Below, piece after piece: positions 40,247 to 49,337 of a stretch of DNA of 64,000 nt; positions within the stretch are counted from its first letter, which is position 1, and each line of letters starts with the position of its first letter. This stretch comes from Phycisphaerales bacterium (GTDB taxonomy: Bacteria > Planctomycetota > Phycisphaerae > Phycisphaerales > UBA1924). The notes below the pieces were generated by a model, which made no database searches, had not been told where the DNA came from, and worked only from the letters and a program-made list of their open reading frames with translations. The stretch spans positions 62,001-126,000 of the forward strand of contig JAIEUA010000003.1 in NCBI GenBank assembly GCA_019744815.1. The letters are read 5' to 3'. Made by a program: the position numbers and the translations under genes.

Positions 40247-40960
40247 GTGAACGCATCGATTCCCATCACCGACCTGGGCCGCATGGCGTACGACCGAGCT
40301 TTCGCCCTGCAGGGCGAGACTCACCAGCGGGTGATTGCCGGCCGCGAACACGGGGCGGCGTCCATCGGCGAGATCCTGCTGGTCGAGCACGACCCGGTGA
40401 TCACGATCTCCAACCGGGCCGGGGCCGAGGCGAATCTGCTGGCGACGCCCGCGCTCCTGGAGCGTCACGGCGTGGCGGTCGCTCGTACCGATCGAGGCGG
40501 CGACATTACCTATCACGGGCCGGGGCAGCTCGTCGCGTATCCGATCCTTGACCTCAATGTTCTCAACTTGGGCCTGCACGACTACATGCGGTTGCTCGAA
40601 GAGTCCGTCCTCCGCACCTGCGCTCACTTTGGTGTCGAGACGATGCGAGATCCCACCGCGACAGGCGTGTGGACGGTGAGGGAAGGCAGTCCCGTGGCCA
40701 AGATCGCCGCCATGGGTGTGCGGGTCCGGCGCTGGGTCTCGATGCACGGCCTGGCCCTGAACGTCGCGACCAATCTGGATCACTTCAATCTGATCGTGCC
40801 CTGCGGCCTGGTCGGGAGGCCGGTGACGAGCTTGCAGAAGGAACTCGGCGCGAGCGCGCCGTCGTTCGCCCAGGCTCGCGAGGCCTTTGTGCCCATTCTC
40901 CTCGAGCTGCTCGACGAGGCGCTGCAGACCGCCACCCAGCGGCGAGCCATGTCTCCGTAG
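40247..40960 (+). CDS. lipB: Octanoyl-ACP:protein N-octanoyltransferase
   Basis: This 237-residue enzyme starts lipoate synthesis by moving octanoate from ACP to lipoyl domains. The signature RGGDITYHGPGQLVAYPI, the catalytic Lys region SPVAKIAAMGVRVRRW and the Cys in IVPCGLVGRPVTSL are all present. I use GTG 40247, which yields the usual short N-terminus before ITDLGRMAYDRAFALQ; TTG 40241 is a close alternative. LipA is not in the window. Confidence 0.93.
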   Translation: MNASIPITDLGRMAYDRAFALQGETHQRVIAGREHGAASIGEILLVEHDPVITISNRAGAEANLLATPALLERHGVAVARTDRGGDITYHGPGQLVAYPILDLNVLNLGLHDYMRLLEESVLRTCAHFGVETMRDPTATGVWTVREGSPVAKIAAMGVRVRRWVSMHGLALNVATNLDHFNLIVPCGLVGRPVTSLQKELGASAPSFAQAREAFVPILLELLDEALQTATQRRAMSP

Positions 40961-40964
40961 AGCC

Positions 40965-40984
40965 TCCCGCGGAAGCGGGAGGTC
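40965..40984. repeat. Perfect CCTCCCGC hairpin after lipB
   Basis: CCTCCCGC, loop GGAA and GCGGGAGG form a perfect 8-bp stem starting 5 nt after the lipB stop. It is related to the hairpin at 8221-8243. It may be a dispersed palindrome used as a transcript end; no T-run follows. Confidence 0.6.
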
Positions 40985-41029
40985 GCCGCCGCTCGAGACC
41001 CGGCGATGATCCACCCTCATGCACGACAA

Positions 41030-41058
41030 AAGAAGGCCCCGCCGAAGCGGGGCCTTGG
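41030..41058 (-). terminator. Intrinsic terminator of the OmpH-like gene
   Basis: AAGGCCCCGC (41035-41044), loop CGAA and GCGGGGCCTT (41049-41058) form a perfect 10-bp stem. On the minus strand it is followed by CTTTTG, about 23 nt past the OmpH-like stop codon. Confidence 0.85.
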
Positions 41059-41080
41059 AATGCAAACTGGGAAGCGAGAC

Positions 41081-41794
41081 TCACTTCTTGTCCGCGGGAG
41101 CCGGAGCAGAGGCCGGAGCTGACGCCGGAGCCGGGGCGGGAGCAGGAGCCGGCTGACCCGACAGCGGCTTGACGTTCTCGAGCTTGAGTTCCTTGATGAC
41201 CGCGTCGGTCAGGTCGTCGGCGGAGTTGGTGCGGACGACCGGGCGGGCGAGCATCTCCTGCAGCACGCCGTTGACGTTTGTGCTGGTCATCTTCGCCTCG
41301 GAGGGCTTGGTCGAGAAGACGTGGGTGTAGCCACGGGCGGCGGCGAGGGCGTTGGTGGTGTCGATGGCGATCTTGTACGCCTCTTGGAGCTGGGCGACGT
41401 TGAACGACTCGAGCTCGTTCTGGGCGGTCTGGCGGAGCGTTTCGAGGTTCTGCGACTTCTGCTGGAACTGCTGGATCTTGGGCTGGGCCTCGGCGTTGTT
41501 CTGGAAGTCGGGGATCGCGGTGATCTCCTGGCGGAGCGTGTCGAGCTCCTTGTTGATCTGCTCGATCGGGGCGGCGAGCGACTTGGCCTTCTGCTCGCGC
41601 GCGGGGGTGTAGCGGTCGCTGCTGGCGAGGCGCTCGACGACGGCGAGGACATCGACGGTGCCGATCTTTGCGCCGTCGGCGATGATGGTGGCCGAGCCGG
41701 CGATGGCCGGGCTGCCGACGCCGCGCCAACCCAGACCCAGGGCGATCGCCGCCGCCAGGCCGCTGAAGATCACAACACGCTCGACGTTGTTCAT
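41081..41794 (-). CDS. OmpH/Skp-like periplasmic chaperone
   Basis: This 237-residue protein has an uncleaved or cleaved N-terminal hydrophobic segment (VVIFSGLAAAIALGLGW) and the start of an OmpH domain (AKIGTVDVLAVVERL). A long alpha-helical hairpin follows (about 65-165, rich in Gln/Glu), and the C-terminus has a low-complexity Ala/Pro tail (PAPAPAPAPASAPASAPAP). Skp-like proteins hold unfolded outer-membrane proteins. Start ATG 41794. lpxA lies nearby on the same strand, echoing the skp-lpxD-fabZ-lpxA neighbourhoods of other Gram-negatives. Confidence 0.82.
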   Translation of the reverse strand: MNNVERVVIFSGLAAAIALGLGWRGVGSPAIAGSATIIADGAKIGTVDVLAVVERLASSDRYTPAREQKAKSLAAPIEQINKELDTLRQEITAIPDFQNNAEAQPKIQQFQQKSQNLETLRQTAQNELESFNVAQLQEAYKIAIDTTNALAAARGYTHVFSTKPSEAKMTSTNVNGVLQEMLARPVVRTNSADDLTDAVIKELKLENVKPLSGQPAPAPAPAPASAPASAPAPADKK

Positions 41795-41924
41795 TGGTGC
41801 TCTCGGAAAGTGGGAAAACCAGAAGGTGCAAAGCCGACGATTCGGCGCGAAGGCCAAGGGTAGCGGCGTCGGGGCGGCAGAGCATTGGGTGCGGCACCCG
41901 CGGCGTCGCGCGTACCGTTGGCGG

Positions 41925-42839
41925 ATGTCCGCACTCCCTCCCAATCGGTCGCACATCCTCACCGAGCAGCGCAACCCCCGGACCGGGCGGTTGCACGAGC
42001 TGACGGCCGGTGAGTGCGTGCGCTTGATCGCGGCCGAGGACCGGGCGGTGCTTGATGCCCTGGATCGCGCCGGACCCGCGTTGACCGCCTTCATCGAGGC
42101 GGCGGAGTCGGGCTTTGTTGCGGGGGGAAGGCTGGTCTACTTGGGGGCCGGCACCTCCGGTCGCCTGGGCGTGCTCGACGCCTCCGAGGCGCCGCCGACG
42201 TTCCAGGTCACGCCCGACCGCGTCGTCGGCATCATCGCCGGCGGCGACGGCGCGCTCCGCAAGAGCTCCGAGTCCAAGGAAGACGACCCAAGAGGCGCCT
42301 GGGCGGAGCTTGAGTCGCTCCGGCTCACCAAGAACGACTCGGTGATCGGCATCGCCGCGGGCGGCACGACCCCGTATGTGCTCGGCGCGTTCGAGTTCAC
42401 CCGGGCGCTCACCGCTTGCCCGGTTACGGCCATGCTGTCGTGCTCGCCGATCCCCAAGCCCTCGGGCGCCGACCATCTCATCGTGCTCGAGACCGGGCCG
42501 GAGGTCATCACCGGCTCCACTCGCATGAAGGCGGGCACCGCGACCAAGCTCGCGCTCAACACCATCTCCACAACGCTGATGATCCGCAGCGGGCGGGTCT
42601 TTGAGAACCTCATGGTGGACCTTCGCGCCACCAACGACAAGCTCCGCGATCGGGCGATGCGGATCGTGGCCACCCTCACCGGGCTGTCGCGGCCGGAGTC
42701 TTTGGCGCTGCTGGATCGGGCCGGGGGGAGTGTCAAAGTCGCGGTGCTGATGCACCGCGGGAATCTCTCCGCGGAGGCGGCAAACGCTCGCCTGGCGGCT
42801 GTCGCCGGCCGTCTGGATCGGGCGCTGGCGAACGGCTGA
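41925..42839 (+). CDS. murQ: N-acetylmuramic acid 6-phosphate etherase
   Basis: This 304-residue SIS-fold lyase cleaves the lactyl ether of MurNAc-6-P to GlcNAc-6-P in cell-wall recycling. It shows the full family series: TEQRNPRT, GRLVYLGAGTSGRLGVLDAS, EAPPTF, GGDGALRKSSESKED, AGGTTPYVLGA, ETGPEVITGSTRMKAGTAT and the C-terminal LDRAGGSVKVAVLM. ATG 41925. It is divergent from the OmpH-like gene and followed 99 nt later by an alpha-oxoamine synthase. It implies peptidoglycan turnover in this organism. Confidence 0.95.
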   Translation: MSALPPNRSHILTEQRNPRTGRLHELTAGECVRLIAAEDRAVLDALDRAGPALTAFIEAAESGFVAGGRLVYLGAGTSGRLGVLDASEAPPTFQVTPDRVVGIIAGGDGALRKSSESKEDDPRGAWAELESLRLTKNDSVIGIAAGGTTPYVLGAFEFTRALTACPVTAMLSCSPIPKPSGADHLIVLETGPEVITGSTRMKAGTATKLALNTISTTLMIRSGRVFENLMVDLRATNDKLRDRAMRIVATLTGLSRPESLALLDRAGGSVKVAVLMHRGNLSAEAANARLAAVAGRLDRALANG

Positions 42840-42938
42840 CGGATCGCTTCGGGCATTCCACCTTTGCGGATCGCTTGGTCGATAGATCCCACAGATTTCC
42901 GGTCTGCTTTCCTGTCTCCTTGGTGTCAGGAGTTCGCC

Positions 42939-44174
42939 GTGCCCCGATTGCCTGTTGAAGCCGCTGTTGCCACCCACATCCGTCTCGACGGCAAGGCCAT
43001 TCTCTCCTTCGGCGGGTGCAACTACCTCGGGCTATCGCATCACCCCGACGTGCTCGCCGCGGTCTCGGCTGGGCTGCAGAACTACGGCCTGAGCACCACC
43101 GCGTCGCGAGAGACGACCGGCAATTCCGTCTCTCACAACGCGCTGGAGATCGAGCTCGCCGCGTTCCTGCAAGCCGAGCAGTGCCTTGTCACGCCCGAGG
43201 GTTACTCCGCGAATCTCGCGCTGGGGCAGGCGCTGGCCCGGACCCACCGCGTCGCGCTCACCGATGAGAAGAGTCACCGCAGTGTGTCGCACGCGGTCGC
43301 CGCCGCGGGGCTGCGTGTGATCGCCTACCCGCACCTGGATGTCCGGGCCGCCGCTCATCTGGCCGCGGAGTACGAATCCGAGGGCGTGGTGATCCTGACC
43401 GACGGCGTCTTTGCCGCGGATGGCTCGGTCGCGCCCGCGCGCGGGCTCTTTGACGCGCTGCCGTCGGCGCGTTCGCTGCTGGTGATCGACGACTGCCACG
43501 GCTTCTGCGTGCTCGGGCGTTCGGGTCGCGGCACCGCGGATCACCACGGGCTCACCGCCGCCGATCGTCCCTTGGATTCCCGGGTGATCATCACCACCAG
43601 CCTGGCCAAGGGCCTTGGCTGCTACGGCGGCGCGATCGCGGGGCCGTCGTCGATCGTGCAGGCGGCCCAGGACGTCGCCAGCGTCTACCGCGGCACGACC
43701 CCGGCCCCTCCGGCGATCATCGAGGGTGCCCGTGAATCGCTGCGGGTCATCGATCGCGAGCCGCAGCGGTTCCAGCGGCTGCGCGCGAACGCGGATCGGC
43801 TGCGCAAAGGCCTTTCGCGTCTGGCGATCGAGATGCCGCCGACTCCGGCCCCGGTCTTCACGTTTGTCCTCGGCGACGGCCTGGCGATGGAGCGGGTGCA
43901 CAACCGGCTGCTCGAACGGGGCATCCTCGCGCCGCTGATCATGTATCCGGGCGGGCCGACCGACCGTTACTTCCGTCTCACCGTGAACGCCGAGCACACG
44001 CCCGAGCAGATCGATCAGTTGATCCGTGAGCTGGGGGAGATTCTCGCCTCGGAGCCGCCGGTCCCGAGGGCGGCCGCGAACATCGAACCGGCCGCGGCGG
44101 CGACGAAGGAACGCCCGCTGATCGGTCCGTGGGATTTCGCGTTCCCGACCAAACCCGTCGGCGGCATGGCCTGA
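42939..44174 (+). CDS. Alpha-oxoamine synthase (BioF/KBL-like PLP enzyme)
   Basis: This 411-residue fold-type I PLP enzyme has LSFGGCNYLGLSHHPDV, the TTASRETTGNSVSHNALE substrate region, DDCHGFCVLGRSGRG and the PLP Lys in TTSLAKGLGCYGGA. The family joins an amino acid to an acyl-CoA (8-amino-7-oxononanoate, 2-amino-3-ketobutyrate or 3-ketosphinganine). Which product is not certain from sequence. GTG 42939 is selected because CAGGAG lies 6 nt upstream. A C-terminal Ala/Pro-rich tail of about 40 residues is unusual. The squalene synthase gene follows at 50 nt. Confidence 0.85.
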   Translation: MPRLPVEAAVATHIRLDGKAILSFGGCNYLGLSHHPDVLAAVSAGLQNYGLSTTASRETTGNSVSHNALEIELAAFLQAEQCLVTPEGYSANLALGQALARTHRVALTDEKSHRSVSHAVAAAGLRVIAYPHLDVRAAAHLAAEYESEGVVILTDGVFAADGSVAPARGLFDALPSARSLLVIDDCHGFCVLGRSGRGTADHHGLTAADRPLDSRVIITTSLAKGLGCYGGAIAGPSSIVQAAQDVASVYRGTTPAPPAIIEGARESLRVIDREPQRFQRLRANADRLRKGLSRLAIEMPPTPAPVFTFVLGDGLAMERVHNRLLERGILAPLIMYPGGPTDRYFRLTVNAEHTPEQIDQLIRELGEILASEPPVPRAAANIEPAAAATKERPLIGPWDFAFPTKPVGGMA

Positions 44175-44223
44175 GCCCGGGTCCAAGCCGAATCGAACTC
44201 GAGACGCCCCGTACAGTCTCTCC

Positions 44224-45198
44224 ATGCCCCGCGTGGAGCAGTCCATCCCCGAGCGTGCCGCTCGCACGACCAGCCTGCCCGGCCCGGTGCGTCGCTCGCT
44301 GGAGGTCTGCCGCGAGGTGACGCGAACGCGGGCGGGAAGCTTCTACCTTGCTCTGCGTCTGACCCCCGAGCCGCGCCGGAGCGCGATGTACGCTCTCTAC
44401 GCCTGGAGCCGCCTCGCCGACGACATCGCGGACGAGACGCCGGGCGAGGCCGCGATCCTGAAGGGTTTGGAGCGGCTGGCTCGCGACACCAAAGCCGCGT
44501 TCAACAACGTGCCCGCGGGCGACGACTCGACGCTGTGGCCCGGTGTCTGCTGGGCGTTCCGCGACTTTGGGATCAAGCCCCAGTGGTGCGAGGACCTGAT
44601 CGAGGGCATGCGCCGCGAGGCGGCGGGGGTGGCGCTCACCTCCATGACGCAGTTCGACGACTACTGCTACCGCGTCGCCGGCACCGTGGGCCTGATGTGC
44701 ATGAGCGTCTGGGGCGTGCGACACGGTGTGCGGCCTGACGCCTGGATCGAGCCCGCCAAAGCCCGCGGCCGGGCTCTGCAGACCATCAACGTGCTCCGCG
44801 ACTTCGCCCCCGACTTCGACCGCTCGCCGCGCCGCGTCTATGTCCCCACCGAGATTCTCAGCAAGTGCGGCCTGGTCGCCGACGGCCTGCGCGAATGGCG
44901 CGATGACGTCCGCTGCCGCGCCGTGGTGGCTGAGCTCGTCGCCCACGCGCGGAAGAACCTCGAAGCCTCCGCCGTCCTCGCCGAGATGGTCGATCCCGCC
45001 TGCTTCGGCGTGCTCGACGGCATGACGCGCGTCTACGAGGGCCTGCTCCGCCGCATCGAGGCCAATCCGCGGGCCATCGTCGGCTCCGCGCCGGTGCGTC
45101 TCAGCTCCGCGGCGAAGTCGCTGATCGCCTGCGGCGCTTATCTCCGCGGCTGGCACGCTCGGCTCCTGGGCTCCAAGCCCAAGGCGAGCCGCGCATGA
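44224..45198 (+). CDS. Squalene/phytoene synthase family (HpnC or HpnD type)
   Basis: This 324-residue head-to-head prenyl synthase has the first aspartate motif SRLADDIADE, the YRVAGTVGLMCMSVWG segment and the second motif QTINVLRDFAPDFDRSPRR. With the next gene encoding HpnE (4-nt overlap, ATGA), it should act in the presqualene-diphosphate to hydroxysqualene to squalene route. In other bacteria that route uses HpnD, HpnC and HpnE; only one synthase is in this window, and I cannot assign it to C or D. Confidence 0.87.
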   Translation: MPRVEQSIPERAARTTSLPGPVRRSLEVCREVTRTRAGSFYLALRLTPEPRRSAMYALYAWSRLADDIADETPGEAAILKGLERLARDTKAAFNNVPAGDDSTLWPGVCWAFRDFGIKPQWCEDLIEGMRREAAGVALTSMTQFDDYCYRVAGTVGLMCMSVWGVRHGVRPDAWIEPAKARGRALQTINVLRDFAPDFDRSPRRVYVPTEILSKCGLVADGLREWRDDVRCRAVVAELVAHARKNLEASAVLAEMVDPACFGVLDGMTRVYEGLLRRIEANPRAIVGSAPVRLSSAAKSLIACGAYLRGWHARLLGSKPKASRA

Positions 45199-46532
45199 GC
45201 GGGCGGCGTGTCGAGCATGTCCTCGTCCTCGGCGGCGGCATCGCGGGCATCGCCGCGGCCCTGTCGCTCGCGCAGCGCGGCGTGCGGGTCACGCTGATCG
45301 AATCCCGCGACCGCCTCGGCGGGCGCGCCTCGTCCTTCTTTGACGCCAAGACCGGACTCTGGCTCGACAACTGCCAGCACGTGACGCTGGGCTGCTGCAC
45401 CAACTACATCCGGCTCTGCCGCATGCTCGGCGTCGACCACCTCATCCGCTGGGACGACGAGCAGTACTGGGTCGAAGCGGGCGGGCGCACCAGCGTGCTG
45501 AAACCGTCGTGGCTTCCAGCGCCCGCCCACGGCCTGCCCTCGTTCGCGATGGCGAAGTTTCTGACGTGGGCGGAGAAAGCCCGCATCGGTGCCGCGCTGG
45601 CGCAGATGCGGTTCCTCGATCGCGCCCGCTACGCCGACCGCTCGTTCGCGTCGCTGCTCGAGGAACTCGATCAGGAACCCGGCGAGCGCCGCCGCTTCTG
45701 GGACCCGATCATCGTCAGCGCCTGCAACCTGATGCCCGAGCACGCCTGTGCCGCGGCGGCATTGCAGGTTTTTCAGGATGGCTTCTTGAAGGGCGCCGAA
45801 GCGATCCGCATCGGCATCATGACGGTGCCGCTGGGCGAGGTCTACAAGCCCGCGACCGGCATGATCGAATCGGCGGGCGGCCGCGTCGTCTTGGGTGAAT
45901 CCGTCGCGCGGTTTGACGTCCGCTCCGCAACTCTTGCCAACGGCCAGACGCTGCACGCCGACGCCGTGGTCTGTGCGCTGCCGTTCGAGAAAGCCCGCGA
46001 CAGCGTCGATCCCTCGCTCGCCGCACGCGACACGCGTTTCCAGCCGCTGGCGGCGATGCGCCACAGCCCGATTCTCGGCGTCCACCTCTTCTTCGATCGC
46101 CCGGTGATCCCCACACCCCACGCCGTGCTGGTGGAGCGCGACACGCAGTGGCTCTTCCGCAAGGACGGCGAGGGCAAGGTCGTGCACGCCGTCATCAGCG
46201 GCGCCGACGCGTGGATGGACCTCGACCCCGACGCGATCGCTCAGCGCGTCGTCGCCGATCTCGTGGCGTGCTTCCCCGCCGCCGCGGGGGCCGAACTCAA
46301 GCTCGCCCGCCCGGTGAAAGAACGCCGCGCCACGTTCGCGTACACGCCCGGCTTCGATCATCTCCGCCCCGCGACGGCCGGGCACGACGGCCGCGGTCCG
46401 TTCCTCGCTGGCGACTACACCCAGACGGGCTGGCCCGCGACGATGGAGGGAGCGGCGATCAGTGGATTCGCGGCGGCGGCGTGGATCGCTCCGGTCCATG
46501 GGAGTGGGGCGCGTCCCGATGGCGTGTTCTGA
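45195..46532 (+). CDS. hpnE: Hydroxysqualene dehydroxylase
   Basis: This 445-residue FAD-dependent amine-oxidase-fold enzyme completes squalene synthesis by reducing hydroxysqualene. The Rossmann motif is VLVLGGGIAGIAAALSLAQR with the following GGRASSF. The region LDNCQHVTLGCCTNY is typical of HpnE, and the C-terminal FAD motif is LAGDYTQTGWPATMEGAAI, also typical of phytoene-desaturase-like enzymes. Its ATG overlaps the stop of the synthase gene, so the two are coupled. A family D repeat lies immediately after its stop. Confidence 0.9.
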   Translation: MSGRRVEHVLVLGGGIAGIAAALSLAQRGVRVTLIESRDRLGGRASSFFDAKTGLWLDNCQHVTLGCCTNYIRLCRMLGVDHLIRWDDEQYWVEAGGRTSVLKPSWLPAPAHGLPSFAMAKFLTWAEKARIGAALAQMRFLDRARYADRSFASLLEELDQEPGERRRFWDPIIVSACNLMPEHACAAAALQVFQDGFLKGAEAIRIGIMTVPLGEVYKPATGMIESAGGRVVLGESVARFDVRSATLANGQTLHADAVVCALPFEKARDSVDPSLAARDTRFQPLAAMRHSPILGVHLFFDRPVIPTPHAVLVERDTQWLFRKDGEGKVVHAVISGADAWMDLDPDAIAQRVVADLVACFPAAAGAELKLARPVKERRATFAYTPGFDHLRPATAGHDGRGPFLAGDYTQTGWPATMEGAAISGFAAAAWIAPVHGSGARPDGVF

Positions 46533-46538
46533 TGGTGC

Positions 46539-46575
46539 CATCAGTCCGCCGTGGCTCGGCACGGCGCGACTGATG
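46539..46575. repeat. Family D 37-bp repeat, copy 2 (inverted)
   Basis: The copy begins CATCAGTCCGCCGTGGCTCG and ends GCGACTGATG. It is the exact reverse complement of 23284-23320. It starts 6 nt after the hpnE stop codon. Confidence 0.88.
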
Positions 46576-46733
46576 CGGCCCGGAGCTATTGCTCTCGAAA
46601 GCACCAGGCGCACAGCTCAGAGCAGCCGCGGACTGGCGGCACCCCGGGGGAATGGCGATCCGATATTGCGGCCCCGACGCTCGTACCCTTTGTGGTGGTT
46701 CGTCATCCGCGAACCTTCGTTGTGGAGTCACTC

Positions 46734-47822
46734 ATGCATCAGTTCTTCAAACGCACGCTCATCCCTGTTGCTTGCATCTTCGCCGTGGCGACGCAGACGT
46801 TCGCCCAAGCCACCGCATCCAAGCCCGCCTCCAAGCCCGACACCTCCCTCATCCGCTTCGGCGAAGCCGCCAAGCCGCGCACGCCCGGGACCATCCGCGT
46901 TGCGACGTACAACCTGATGAACTTCTTTGACTCCGACCCTGCCACCCGCACGCACAGCGAGGGCGAGGCCGCCGCGGTGAAGCCCGAGGGCGAGCGTGAG
47001 GCCGCCGCCGGTGCCATCCGCGCCATCAACGCCGACATCGTCGCTCTCGAAGAAGTCGAGTCGCTCCCCGTGGTGAAGGCCTTCATCGTCAAGTACCTCG
47101 CCGACATGGGCTACGACCACGCGGTGCTCATCGAGTCCGAAGACCCTCGCGGCATCGACAACGCCATCATCAGCCGCTTCCCGATCGTTCACAGCGAGGC
47201 CTACGACGCACGCCCGCTCGGCGGCAAGCAGCCCGCGCTTGAGGGCAATCGCCCCAATCCGCTCGCCGGCAACGACATGAAGTTCCGCCGTTCGCCTCTG
47301 CGTGCGGACATCAAGATCCCCGGCAAGGCGTTCGGCGGCGGCGACGACGAGTCGTACGAGCTCACGCTGCTCGCCGTGCACCACAAGTCCGGCCGCTGGT
47401 CGGAGTACTGGCGCCTCGCCGAGGCCAACGGCGTGCTCGCGATCGTGAAGGAGATCGAGGCCAAGACCCCCGCCGCCAACATCATCGTTCTCGGCGACTG
47501 CAACGCGCAGGTGACCGATGCCCCGATCAAGGCGTACCTCGAGGGCGGCCTGATCGATTCCTTTGCCGCCAAGGCCGCCAAGTGGAGCCCCGCCATCGTC
47601 TCGCACGAGTCCGGGCGCCGCATCGACCTGATCCTGCTCAACAAGAACGCGAGCGAGGAGTTCGTCGCCGATTCGCCGTTCATTTTCGGCATGCCCGCCC
47701 GCCCCGAGGGAGCCGACTGGCGGACCACTCCGCCCCCCGAGGGCTACGCGTCGGACCACTACCCGGTGGTGATCGATCTCAAGCCCGGGAAGACCGGTGC
47801 AGCGAACCCGAAGAAGCAGTGA
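46734..47822 (+). CDS. Secreted endonuclease/exonuclease/phosphatase-fold protein
   Basis: This 362-residue protein has a signal peptide (FFKRTLIPVACIFAVATQTF then AQA) and an EEP domain: VATYNLMNFFD, DIVALEEVES, DNAIISRFPI, LLAVHHKSG, VLGDCNAQ and the terminal SDHYPVV. The catalytic His and Asp positions are retained. Secreted EEP proteins may be DNases, phosphatases or phospholipases, and substrate is not evident. ATG 46734 has GGAG 6 nt upstream. It follows hpnE after a 201-nt gap containing a family D repeat. Confidence 0.85.
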   Translation: MHQFFKRTLIPVACIFAVATQTFAQATASKPASKPDTSLIRFGEAAKPRTPGTIRVATYNLMNFFDSDPATRTHSEGEAAAVKPEGEREAAAGAIRAINADIVALEEVESLPVVKAFIVKYLADMGYDHAVLIESEDPRGIDNAIISRFPIVHSEAYDARPLGGKQPALEGNRPNPLAGNDMKFRRSPLRADIKIPGKAFGGGDDESYELTLLAVHHKSGRWSEYWRLAEANGVLAIVKEIEAKTPAANIIVLGDCNAQVTDAPIKAYLEGGLIDSFAAKAAKWSPAIVSHESGRRIDLILLNKNASEEFVADSPFIFGMPARPEGADWRTTPPPEGYASDHYPVVIDLKPGKTGAANPKKQ

Positions 47823-47906
47823 GACGTTCCACAGGCAACGTTTGGGGGGCGACCGGCGGCCGGGTCGCACGACCGCTGAATCTCGGCCGCAACGAAGGAG
47901 TGACTC

Positions 47907-48368
47907 ATGAAACGGATGCTGATCGCTGGTATGTGTGTGGCCCTCGCGTCGACCCTCGTCGGCTGCGATGAGAAGACCGCGGACGCGACGAAGCAAAAGA
48001 TGCAGGACGCGGCCAAGGCCGCCACCGACGCCGCGGCCAAGACCGCGGGCGACGTGAAGGAGAAGGCCGTCGCCGCGGTCGATGCCGCGAAGCAGAAGAT
48101 CGTCGAGGGTGCGGAGTCTGCTCTCGCCGGCGCCAAGACCAAGGTCGACGAGCTCGTCACCAAGTTCGACGGCCTGCCCGCCGCGATCAAGCCGACCCTT
48201 CAGTCCGGCGTCGACGGCGTGAAGACCCAGTTCGCCTCGCTGCAGACCATGGTCAGCGAACTCAAGGCCGGCACCGGCGACCTCTCGGGCCTGCAGACCA
48301 AGTTCACCGACGCGCTGGGCAAGCTGAACACCGGCATCAGCGAGCTGATGGCGAAGTTCCCCAAGTGA
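47907..48368 (+). CDS. Ala/Lys-rich coiled-coil lipoprotein
   Basis: This 153-residue protein has a lipobox signal (MLIAGMCVALASTLVGC; Cys20 would be lipidated), then a highly helical Ala/Lys/Asp-rich region with roughly 11-residue periodicity (KQKMQDAAKAATDAAAKTAG). The pattern is reminiscent of LEA-like or apolipoprotein-like helices. No catalytic motif. AAGGAG lies 6 nt before the ATG. It sits 84 nt behind the secreted EEP gene and is closed by a clear terminator. A structural or stress role in the periplasm is possible but unproven. Confidence 0.75.
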   Translation: MKRMLIAGMCVALASTLVGCDEKTADATKQKMQDAAKAATDAAAKTAGDVKEKAVAAVDAAKQKIVEGAESALAGAKTKVDELVTKFDGLPAAIKPTLQSGVDGVKTQFASLQTMVSELKAGTGDLSGLQTKFTDALGKLNTGISELMAKFPK

Positions 48369-48391
48369 TTGATCTATCTCGCTCTTTCTTC

Positions 48392-48415
48392 AAGGGGCCC
48401 GCGAGGGCCCTTTTT
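48392..48415 (+). terminator. Intrinsic terminator after the lipoprotein gene
   Basis: AAGGGGCCC (48392-48400), loop GCGA and GGGCCC (48405-48410) running into TTTTT make a 9-bp stem with one G-U pair, 24 nt after the stop. Confidence 0.85.
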
Positions 48416-48667
48416 CATTCCCACGTCGGGACACGGGTCGGAGCGGCGGCGAGCCTTGGGCGGCGATAGGGTCGGGCCGGGTTGGGCGGCTTTGGAGCAC
48501 GACAGGTGCCGCCTTGCTGCGATCGACTCGCTTCCCGGCCCCCTTTTTCCCGCCTTCCGGTGAGGCACGTGCGGCCCGCATCGAGAACGCTCTGCCGCCC
48601 GTTCGGCAAATCCCACGGCATCGATCGACGAGCCCACGCACCTTGTCACGCGCGGTACACTGAAGTC

Positions 48668-49231
48668 ATGGCCAACGGGGGTTCCATCGCAACGCGGGTA
48701 GTGGCTTCGCCGCTGGGGGAGTTGGTGGTGGCCGCGAGCGAGGGTGGACTGCGGGCGGTGCGTTTCCCCCCAACCGATGATGTGAGCGCGGCGGGCACGG
48801 CGTCGGGCAACGCGGCGCGGTGGCTCGATCACGCCGAGCGTGAGCTGCACGAGTACTTCCACGGCCGGCTCAAGCGGTTCGCGGTGCCGCTGGATATGGA
48901 GGGGACGGAGTTCCAGCGGCGGGTGTGGCACGAATTGTGCCGCATCGAGTTCGGCGACGCGATCTCGTACGCGGAGCTGGCGAAGCGGGTGGGGAGCGAG
49001 AACGGGTTTCGCGCGGTGGGCGGGGCGAACGGGGCGAACAAGCTGGCGATCATCGTCCCGTGTCATCGGGTGGTGAGCTCGGACGGCACGTTGGGCGGGT
49101 ACGGCGGCGAGCTGTGGCGCAAGCGGTGGCTTCTGGAGCACGAGCGCCGGGTGGCGGGGCTGCCGCCGCTGGATCTGTTTGAGATGAAGATGGGTGAGAC
49201 CGCGACGGGGGCCGCGGAAACCGCGCGTTAA
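48668..49231 (+). CDS. ogt: Methylated-DNA--protein-cysteine methyltransferase
   Basis: This 187-residue suicide repair protein removes alkyl groups from O6-methylguanine. The active-site segment GGANGANKLAIIVPCHRVV places the acceptor Cys at residue 132, and the preceding helix-turn-helix region is ISYAELAKRVGSENGFRAVG. The N-terminal half is the usual short alpha/beta domain. A C-terminal extension of about 25 residues is unremarkable. ATG 48668 (MANGGSIATRVVASPLGEL). Plus-strand codons here turn G-ending relative to the preceding block. Confidence 0.95.
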   Translation: MANGGSIATRVVASPLGELVVAASEGGLRAVRFPPTDDVSAAGTASGNAARWLDHAERELHEYFHGRLKRFAVPLDMEGTEFQRRVWHELCRIEFGDAISYAELAKRVGSENGFRAVGGANGANKLAIIVPCHRVVSSDGTLGGYGGELWRKRWLLEHERRVAGLPPLDLFEMKMGETATGAAETAR

Positions 49232-49337
49232 GCGGCCCGCGGCGGACCTTTGACCGTTGGACAAGCTGCAATGCAAGGCAGGGATCGGCGTTACCAAGAC
49301 GTGGGTGGCGATGTGGCACGCGCCAGGGAGGCTTGCG

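Noticed and set aside
41035..41058. Possible further copy of the family B GGGGCC palindrome
   Set aside because: It has a tetraloop and a T-rich minus-strand tail right after the OmpH-like stop, so a terminator explains it better.
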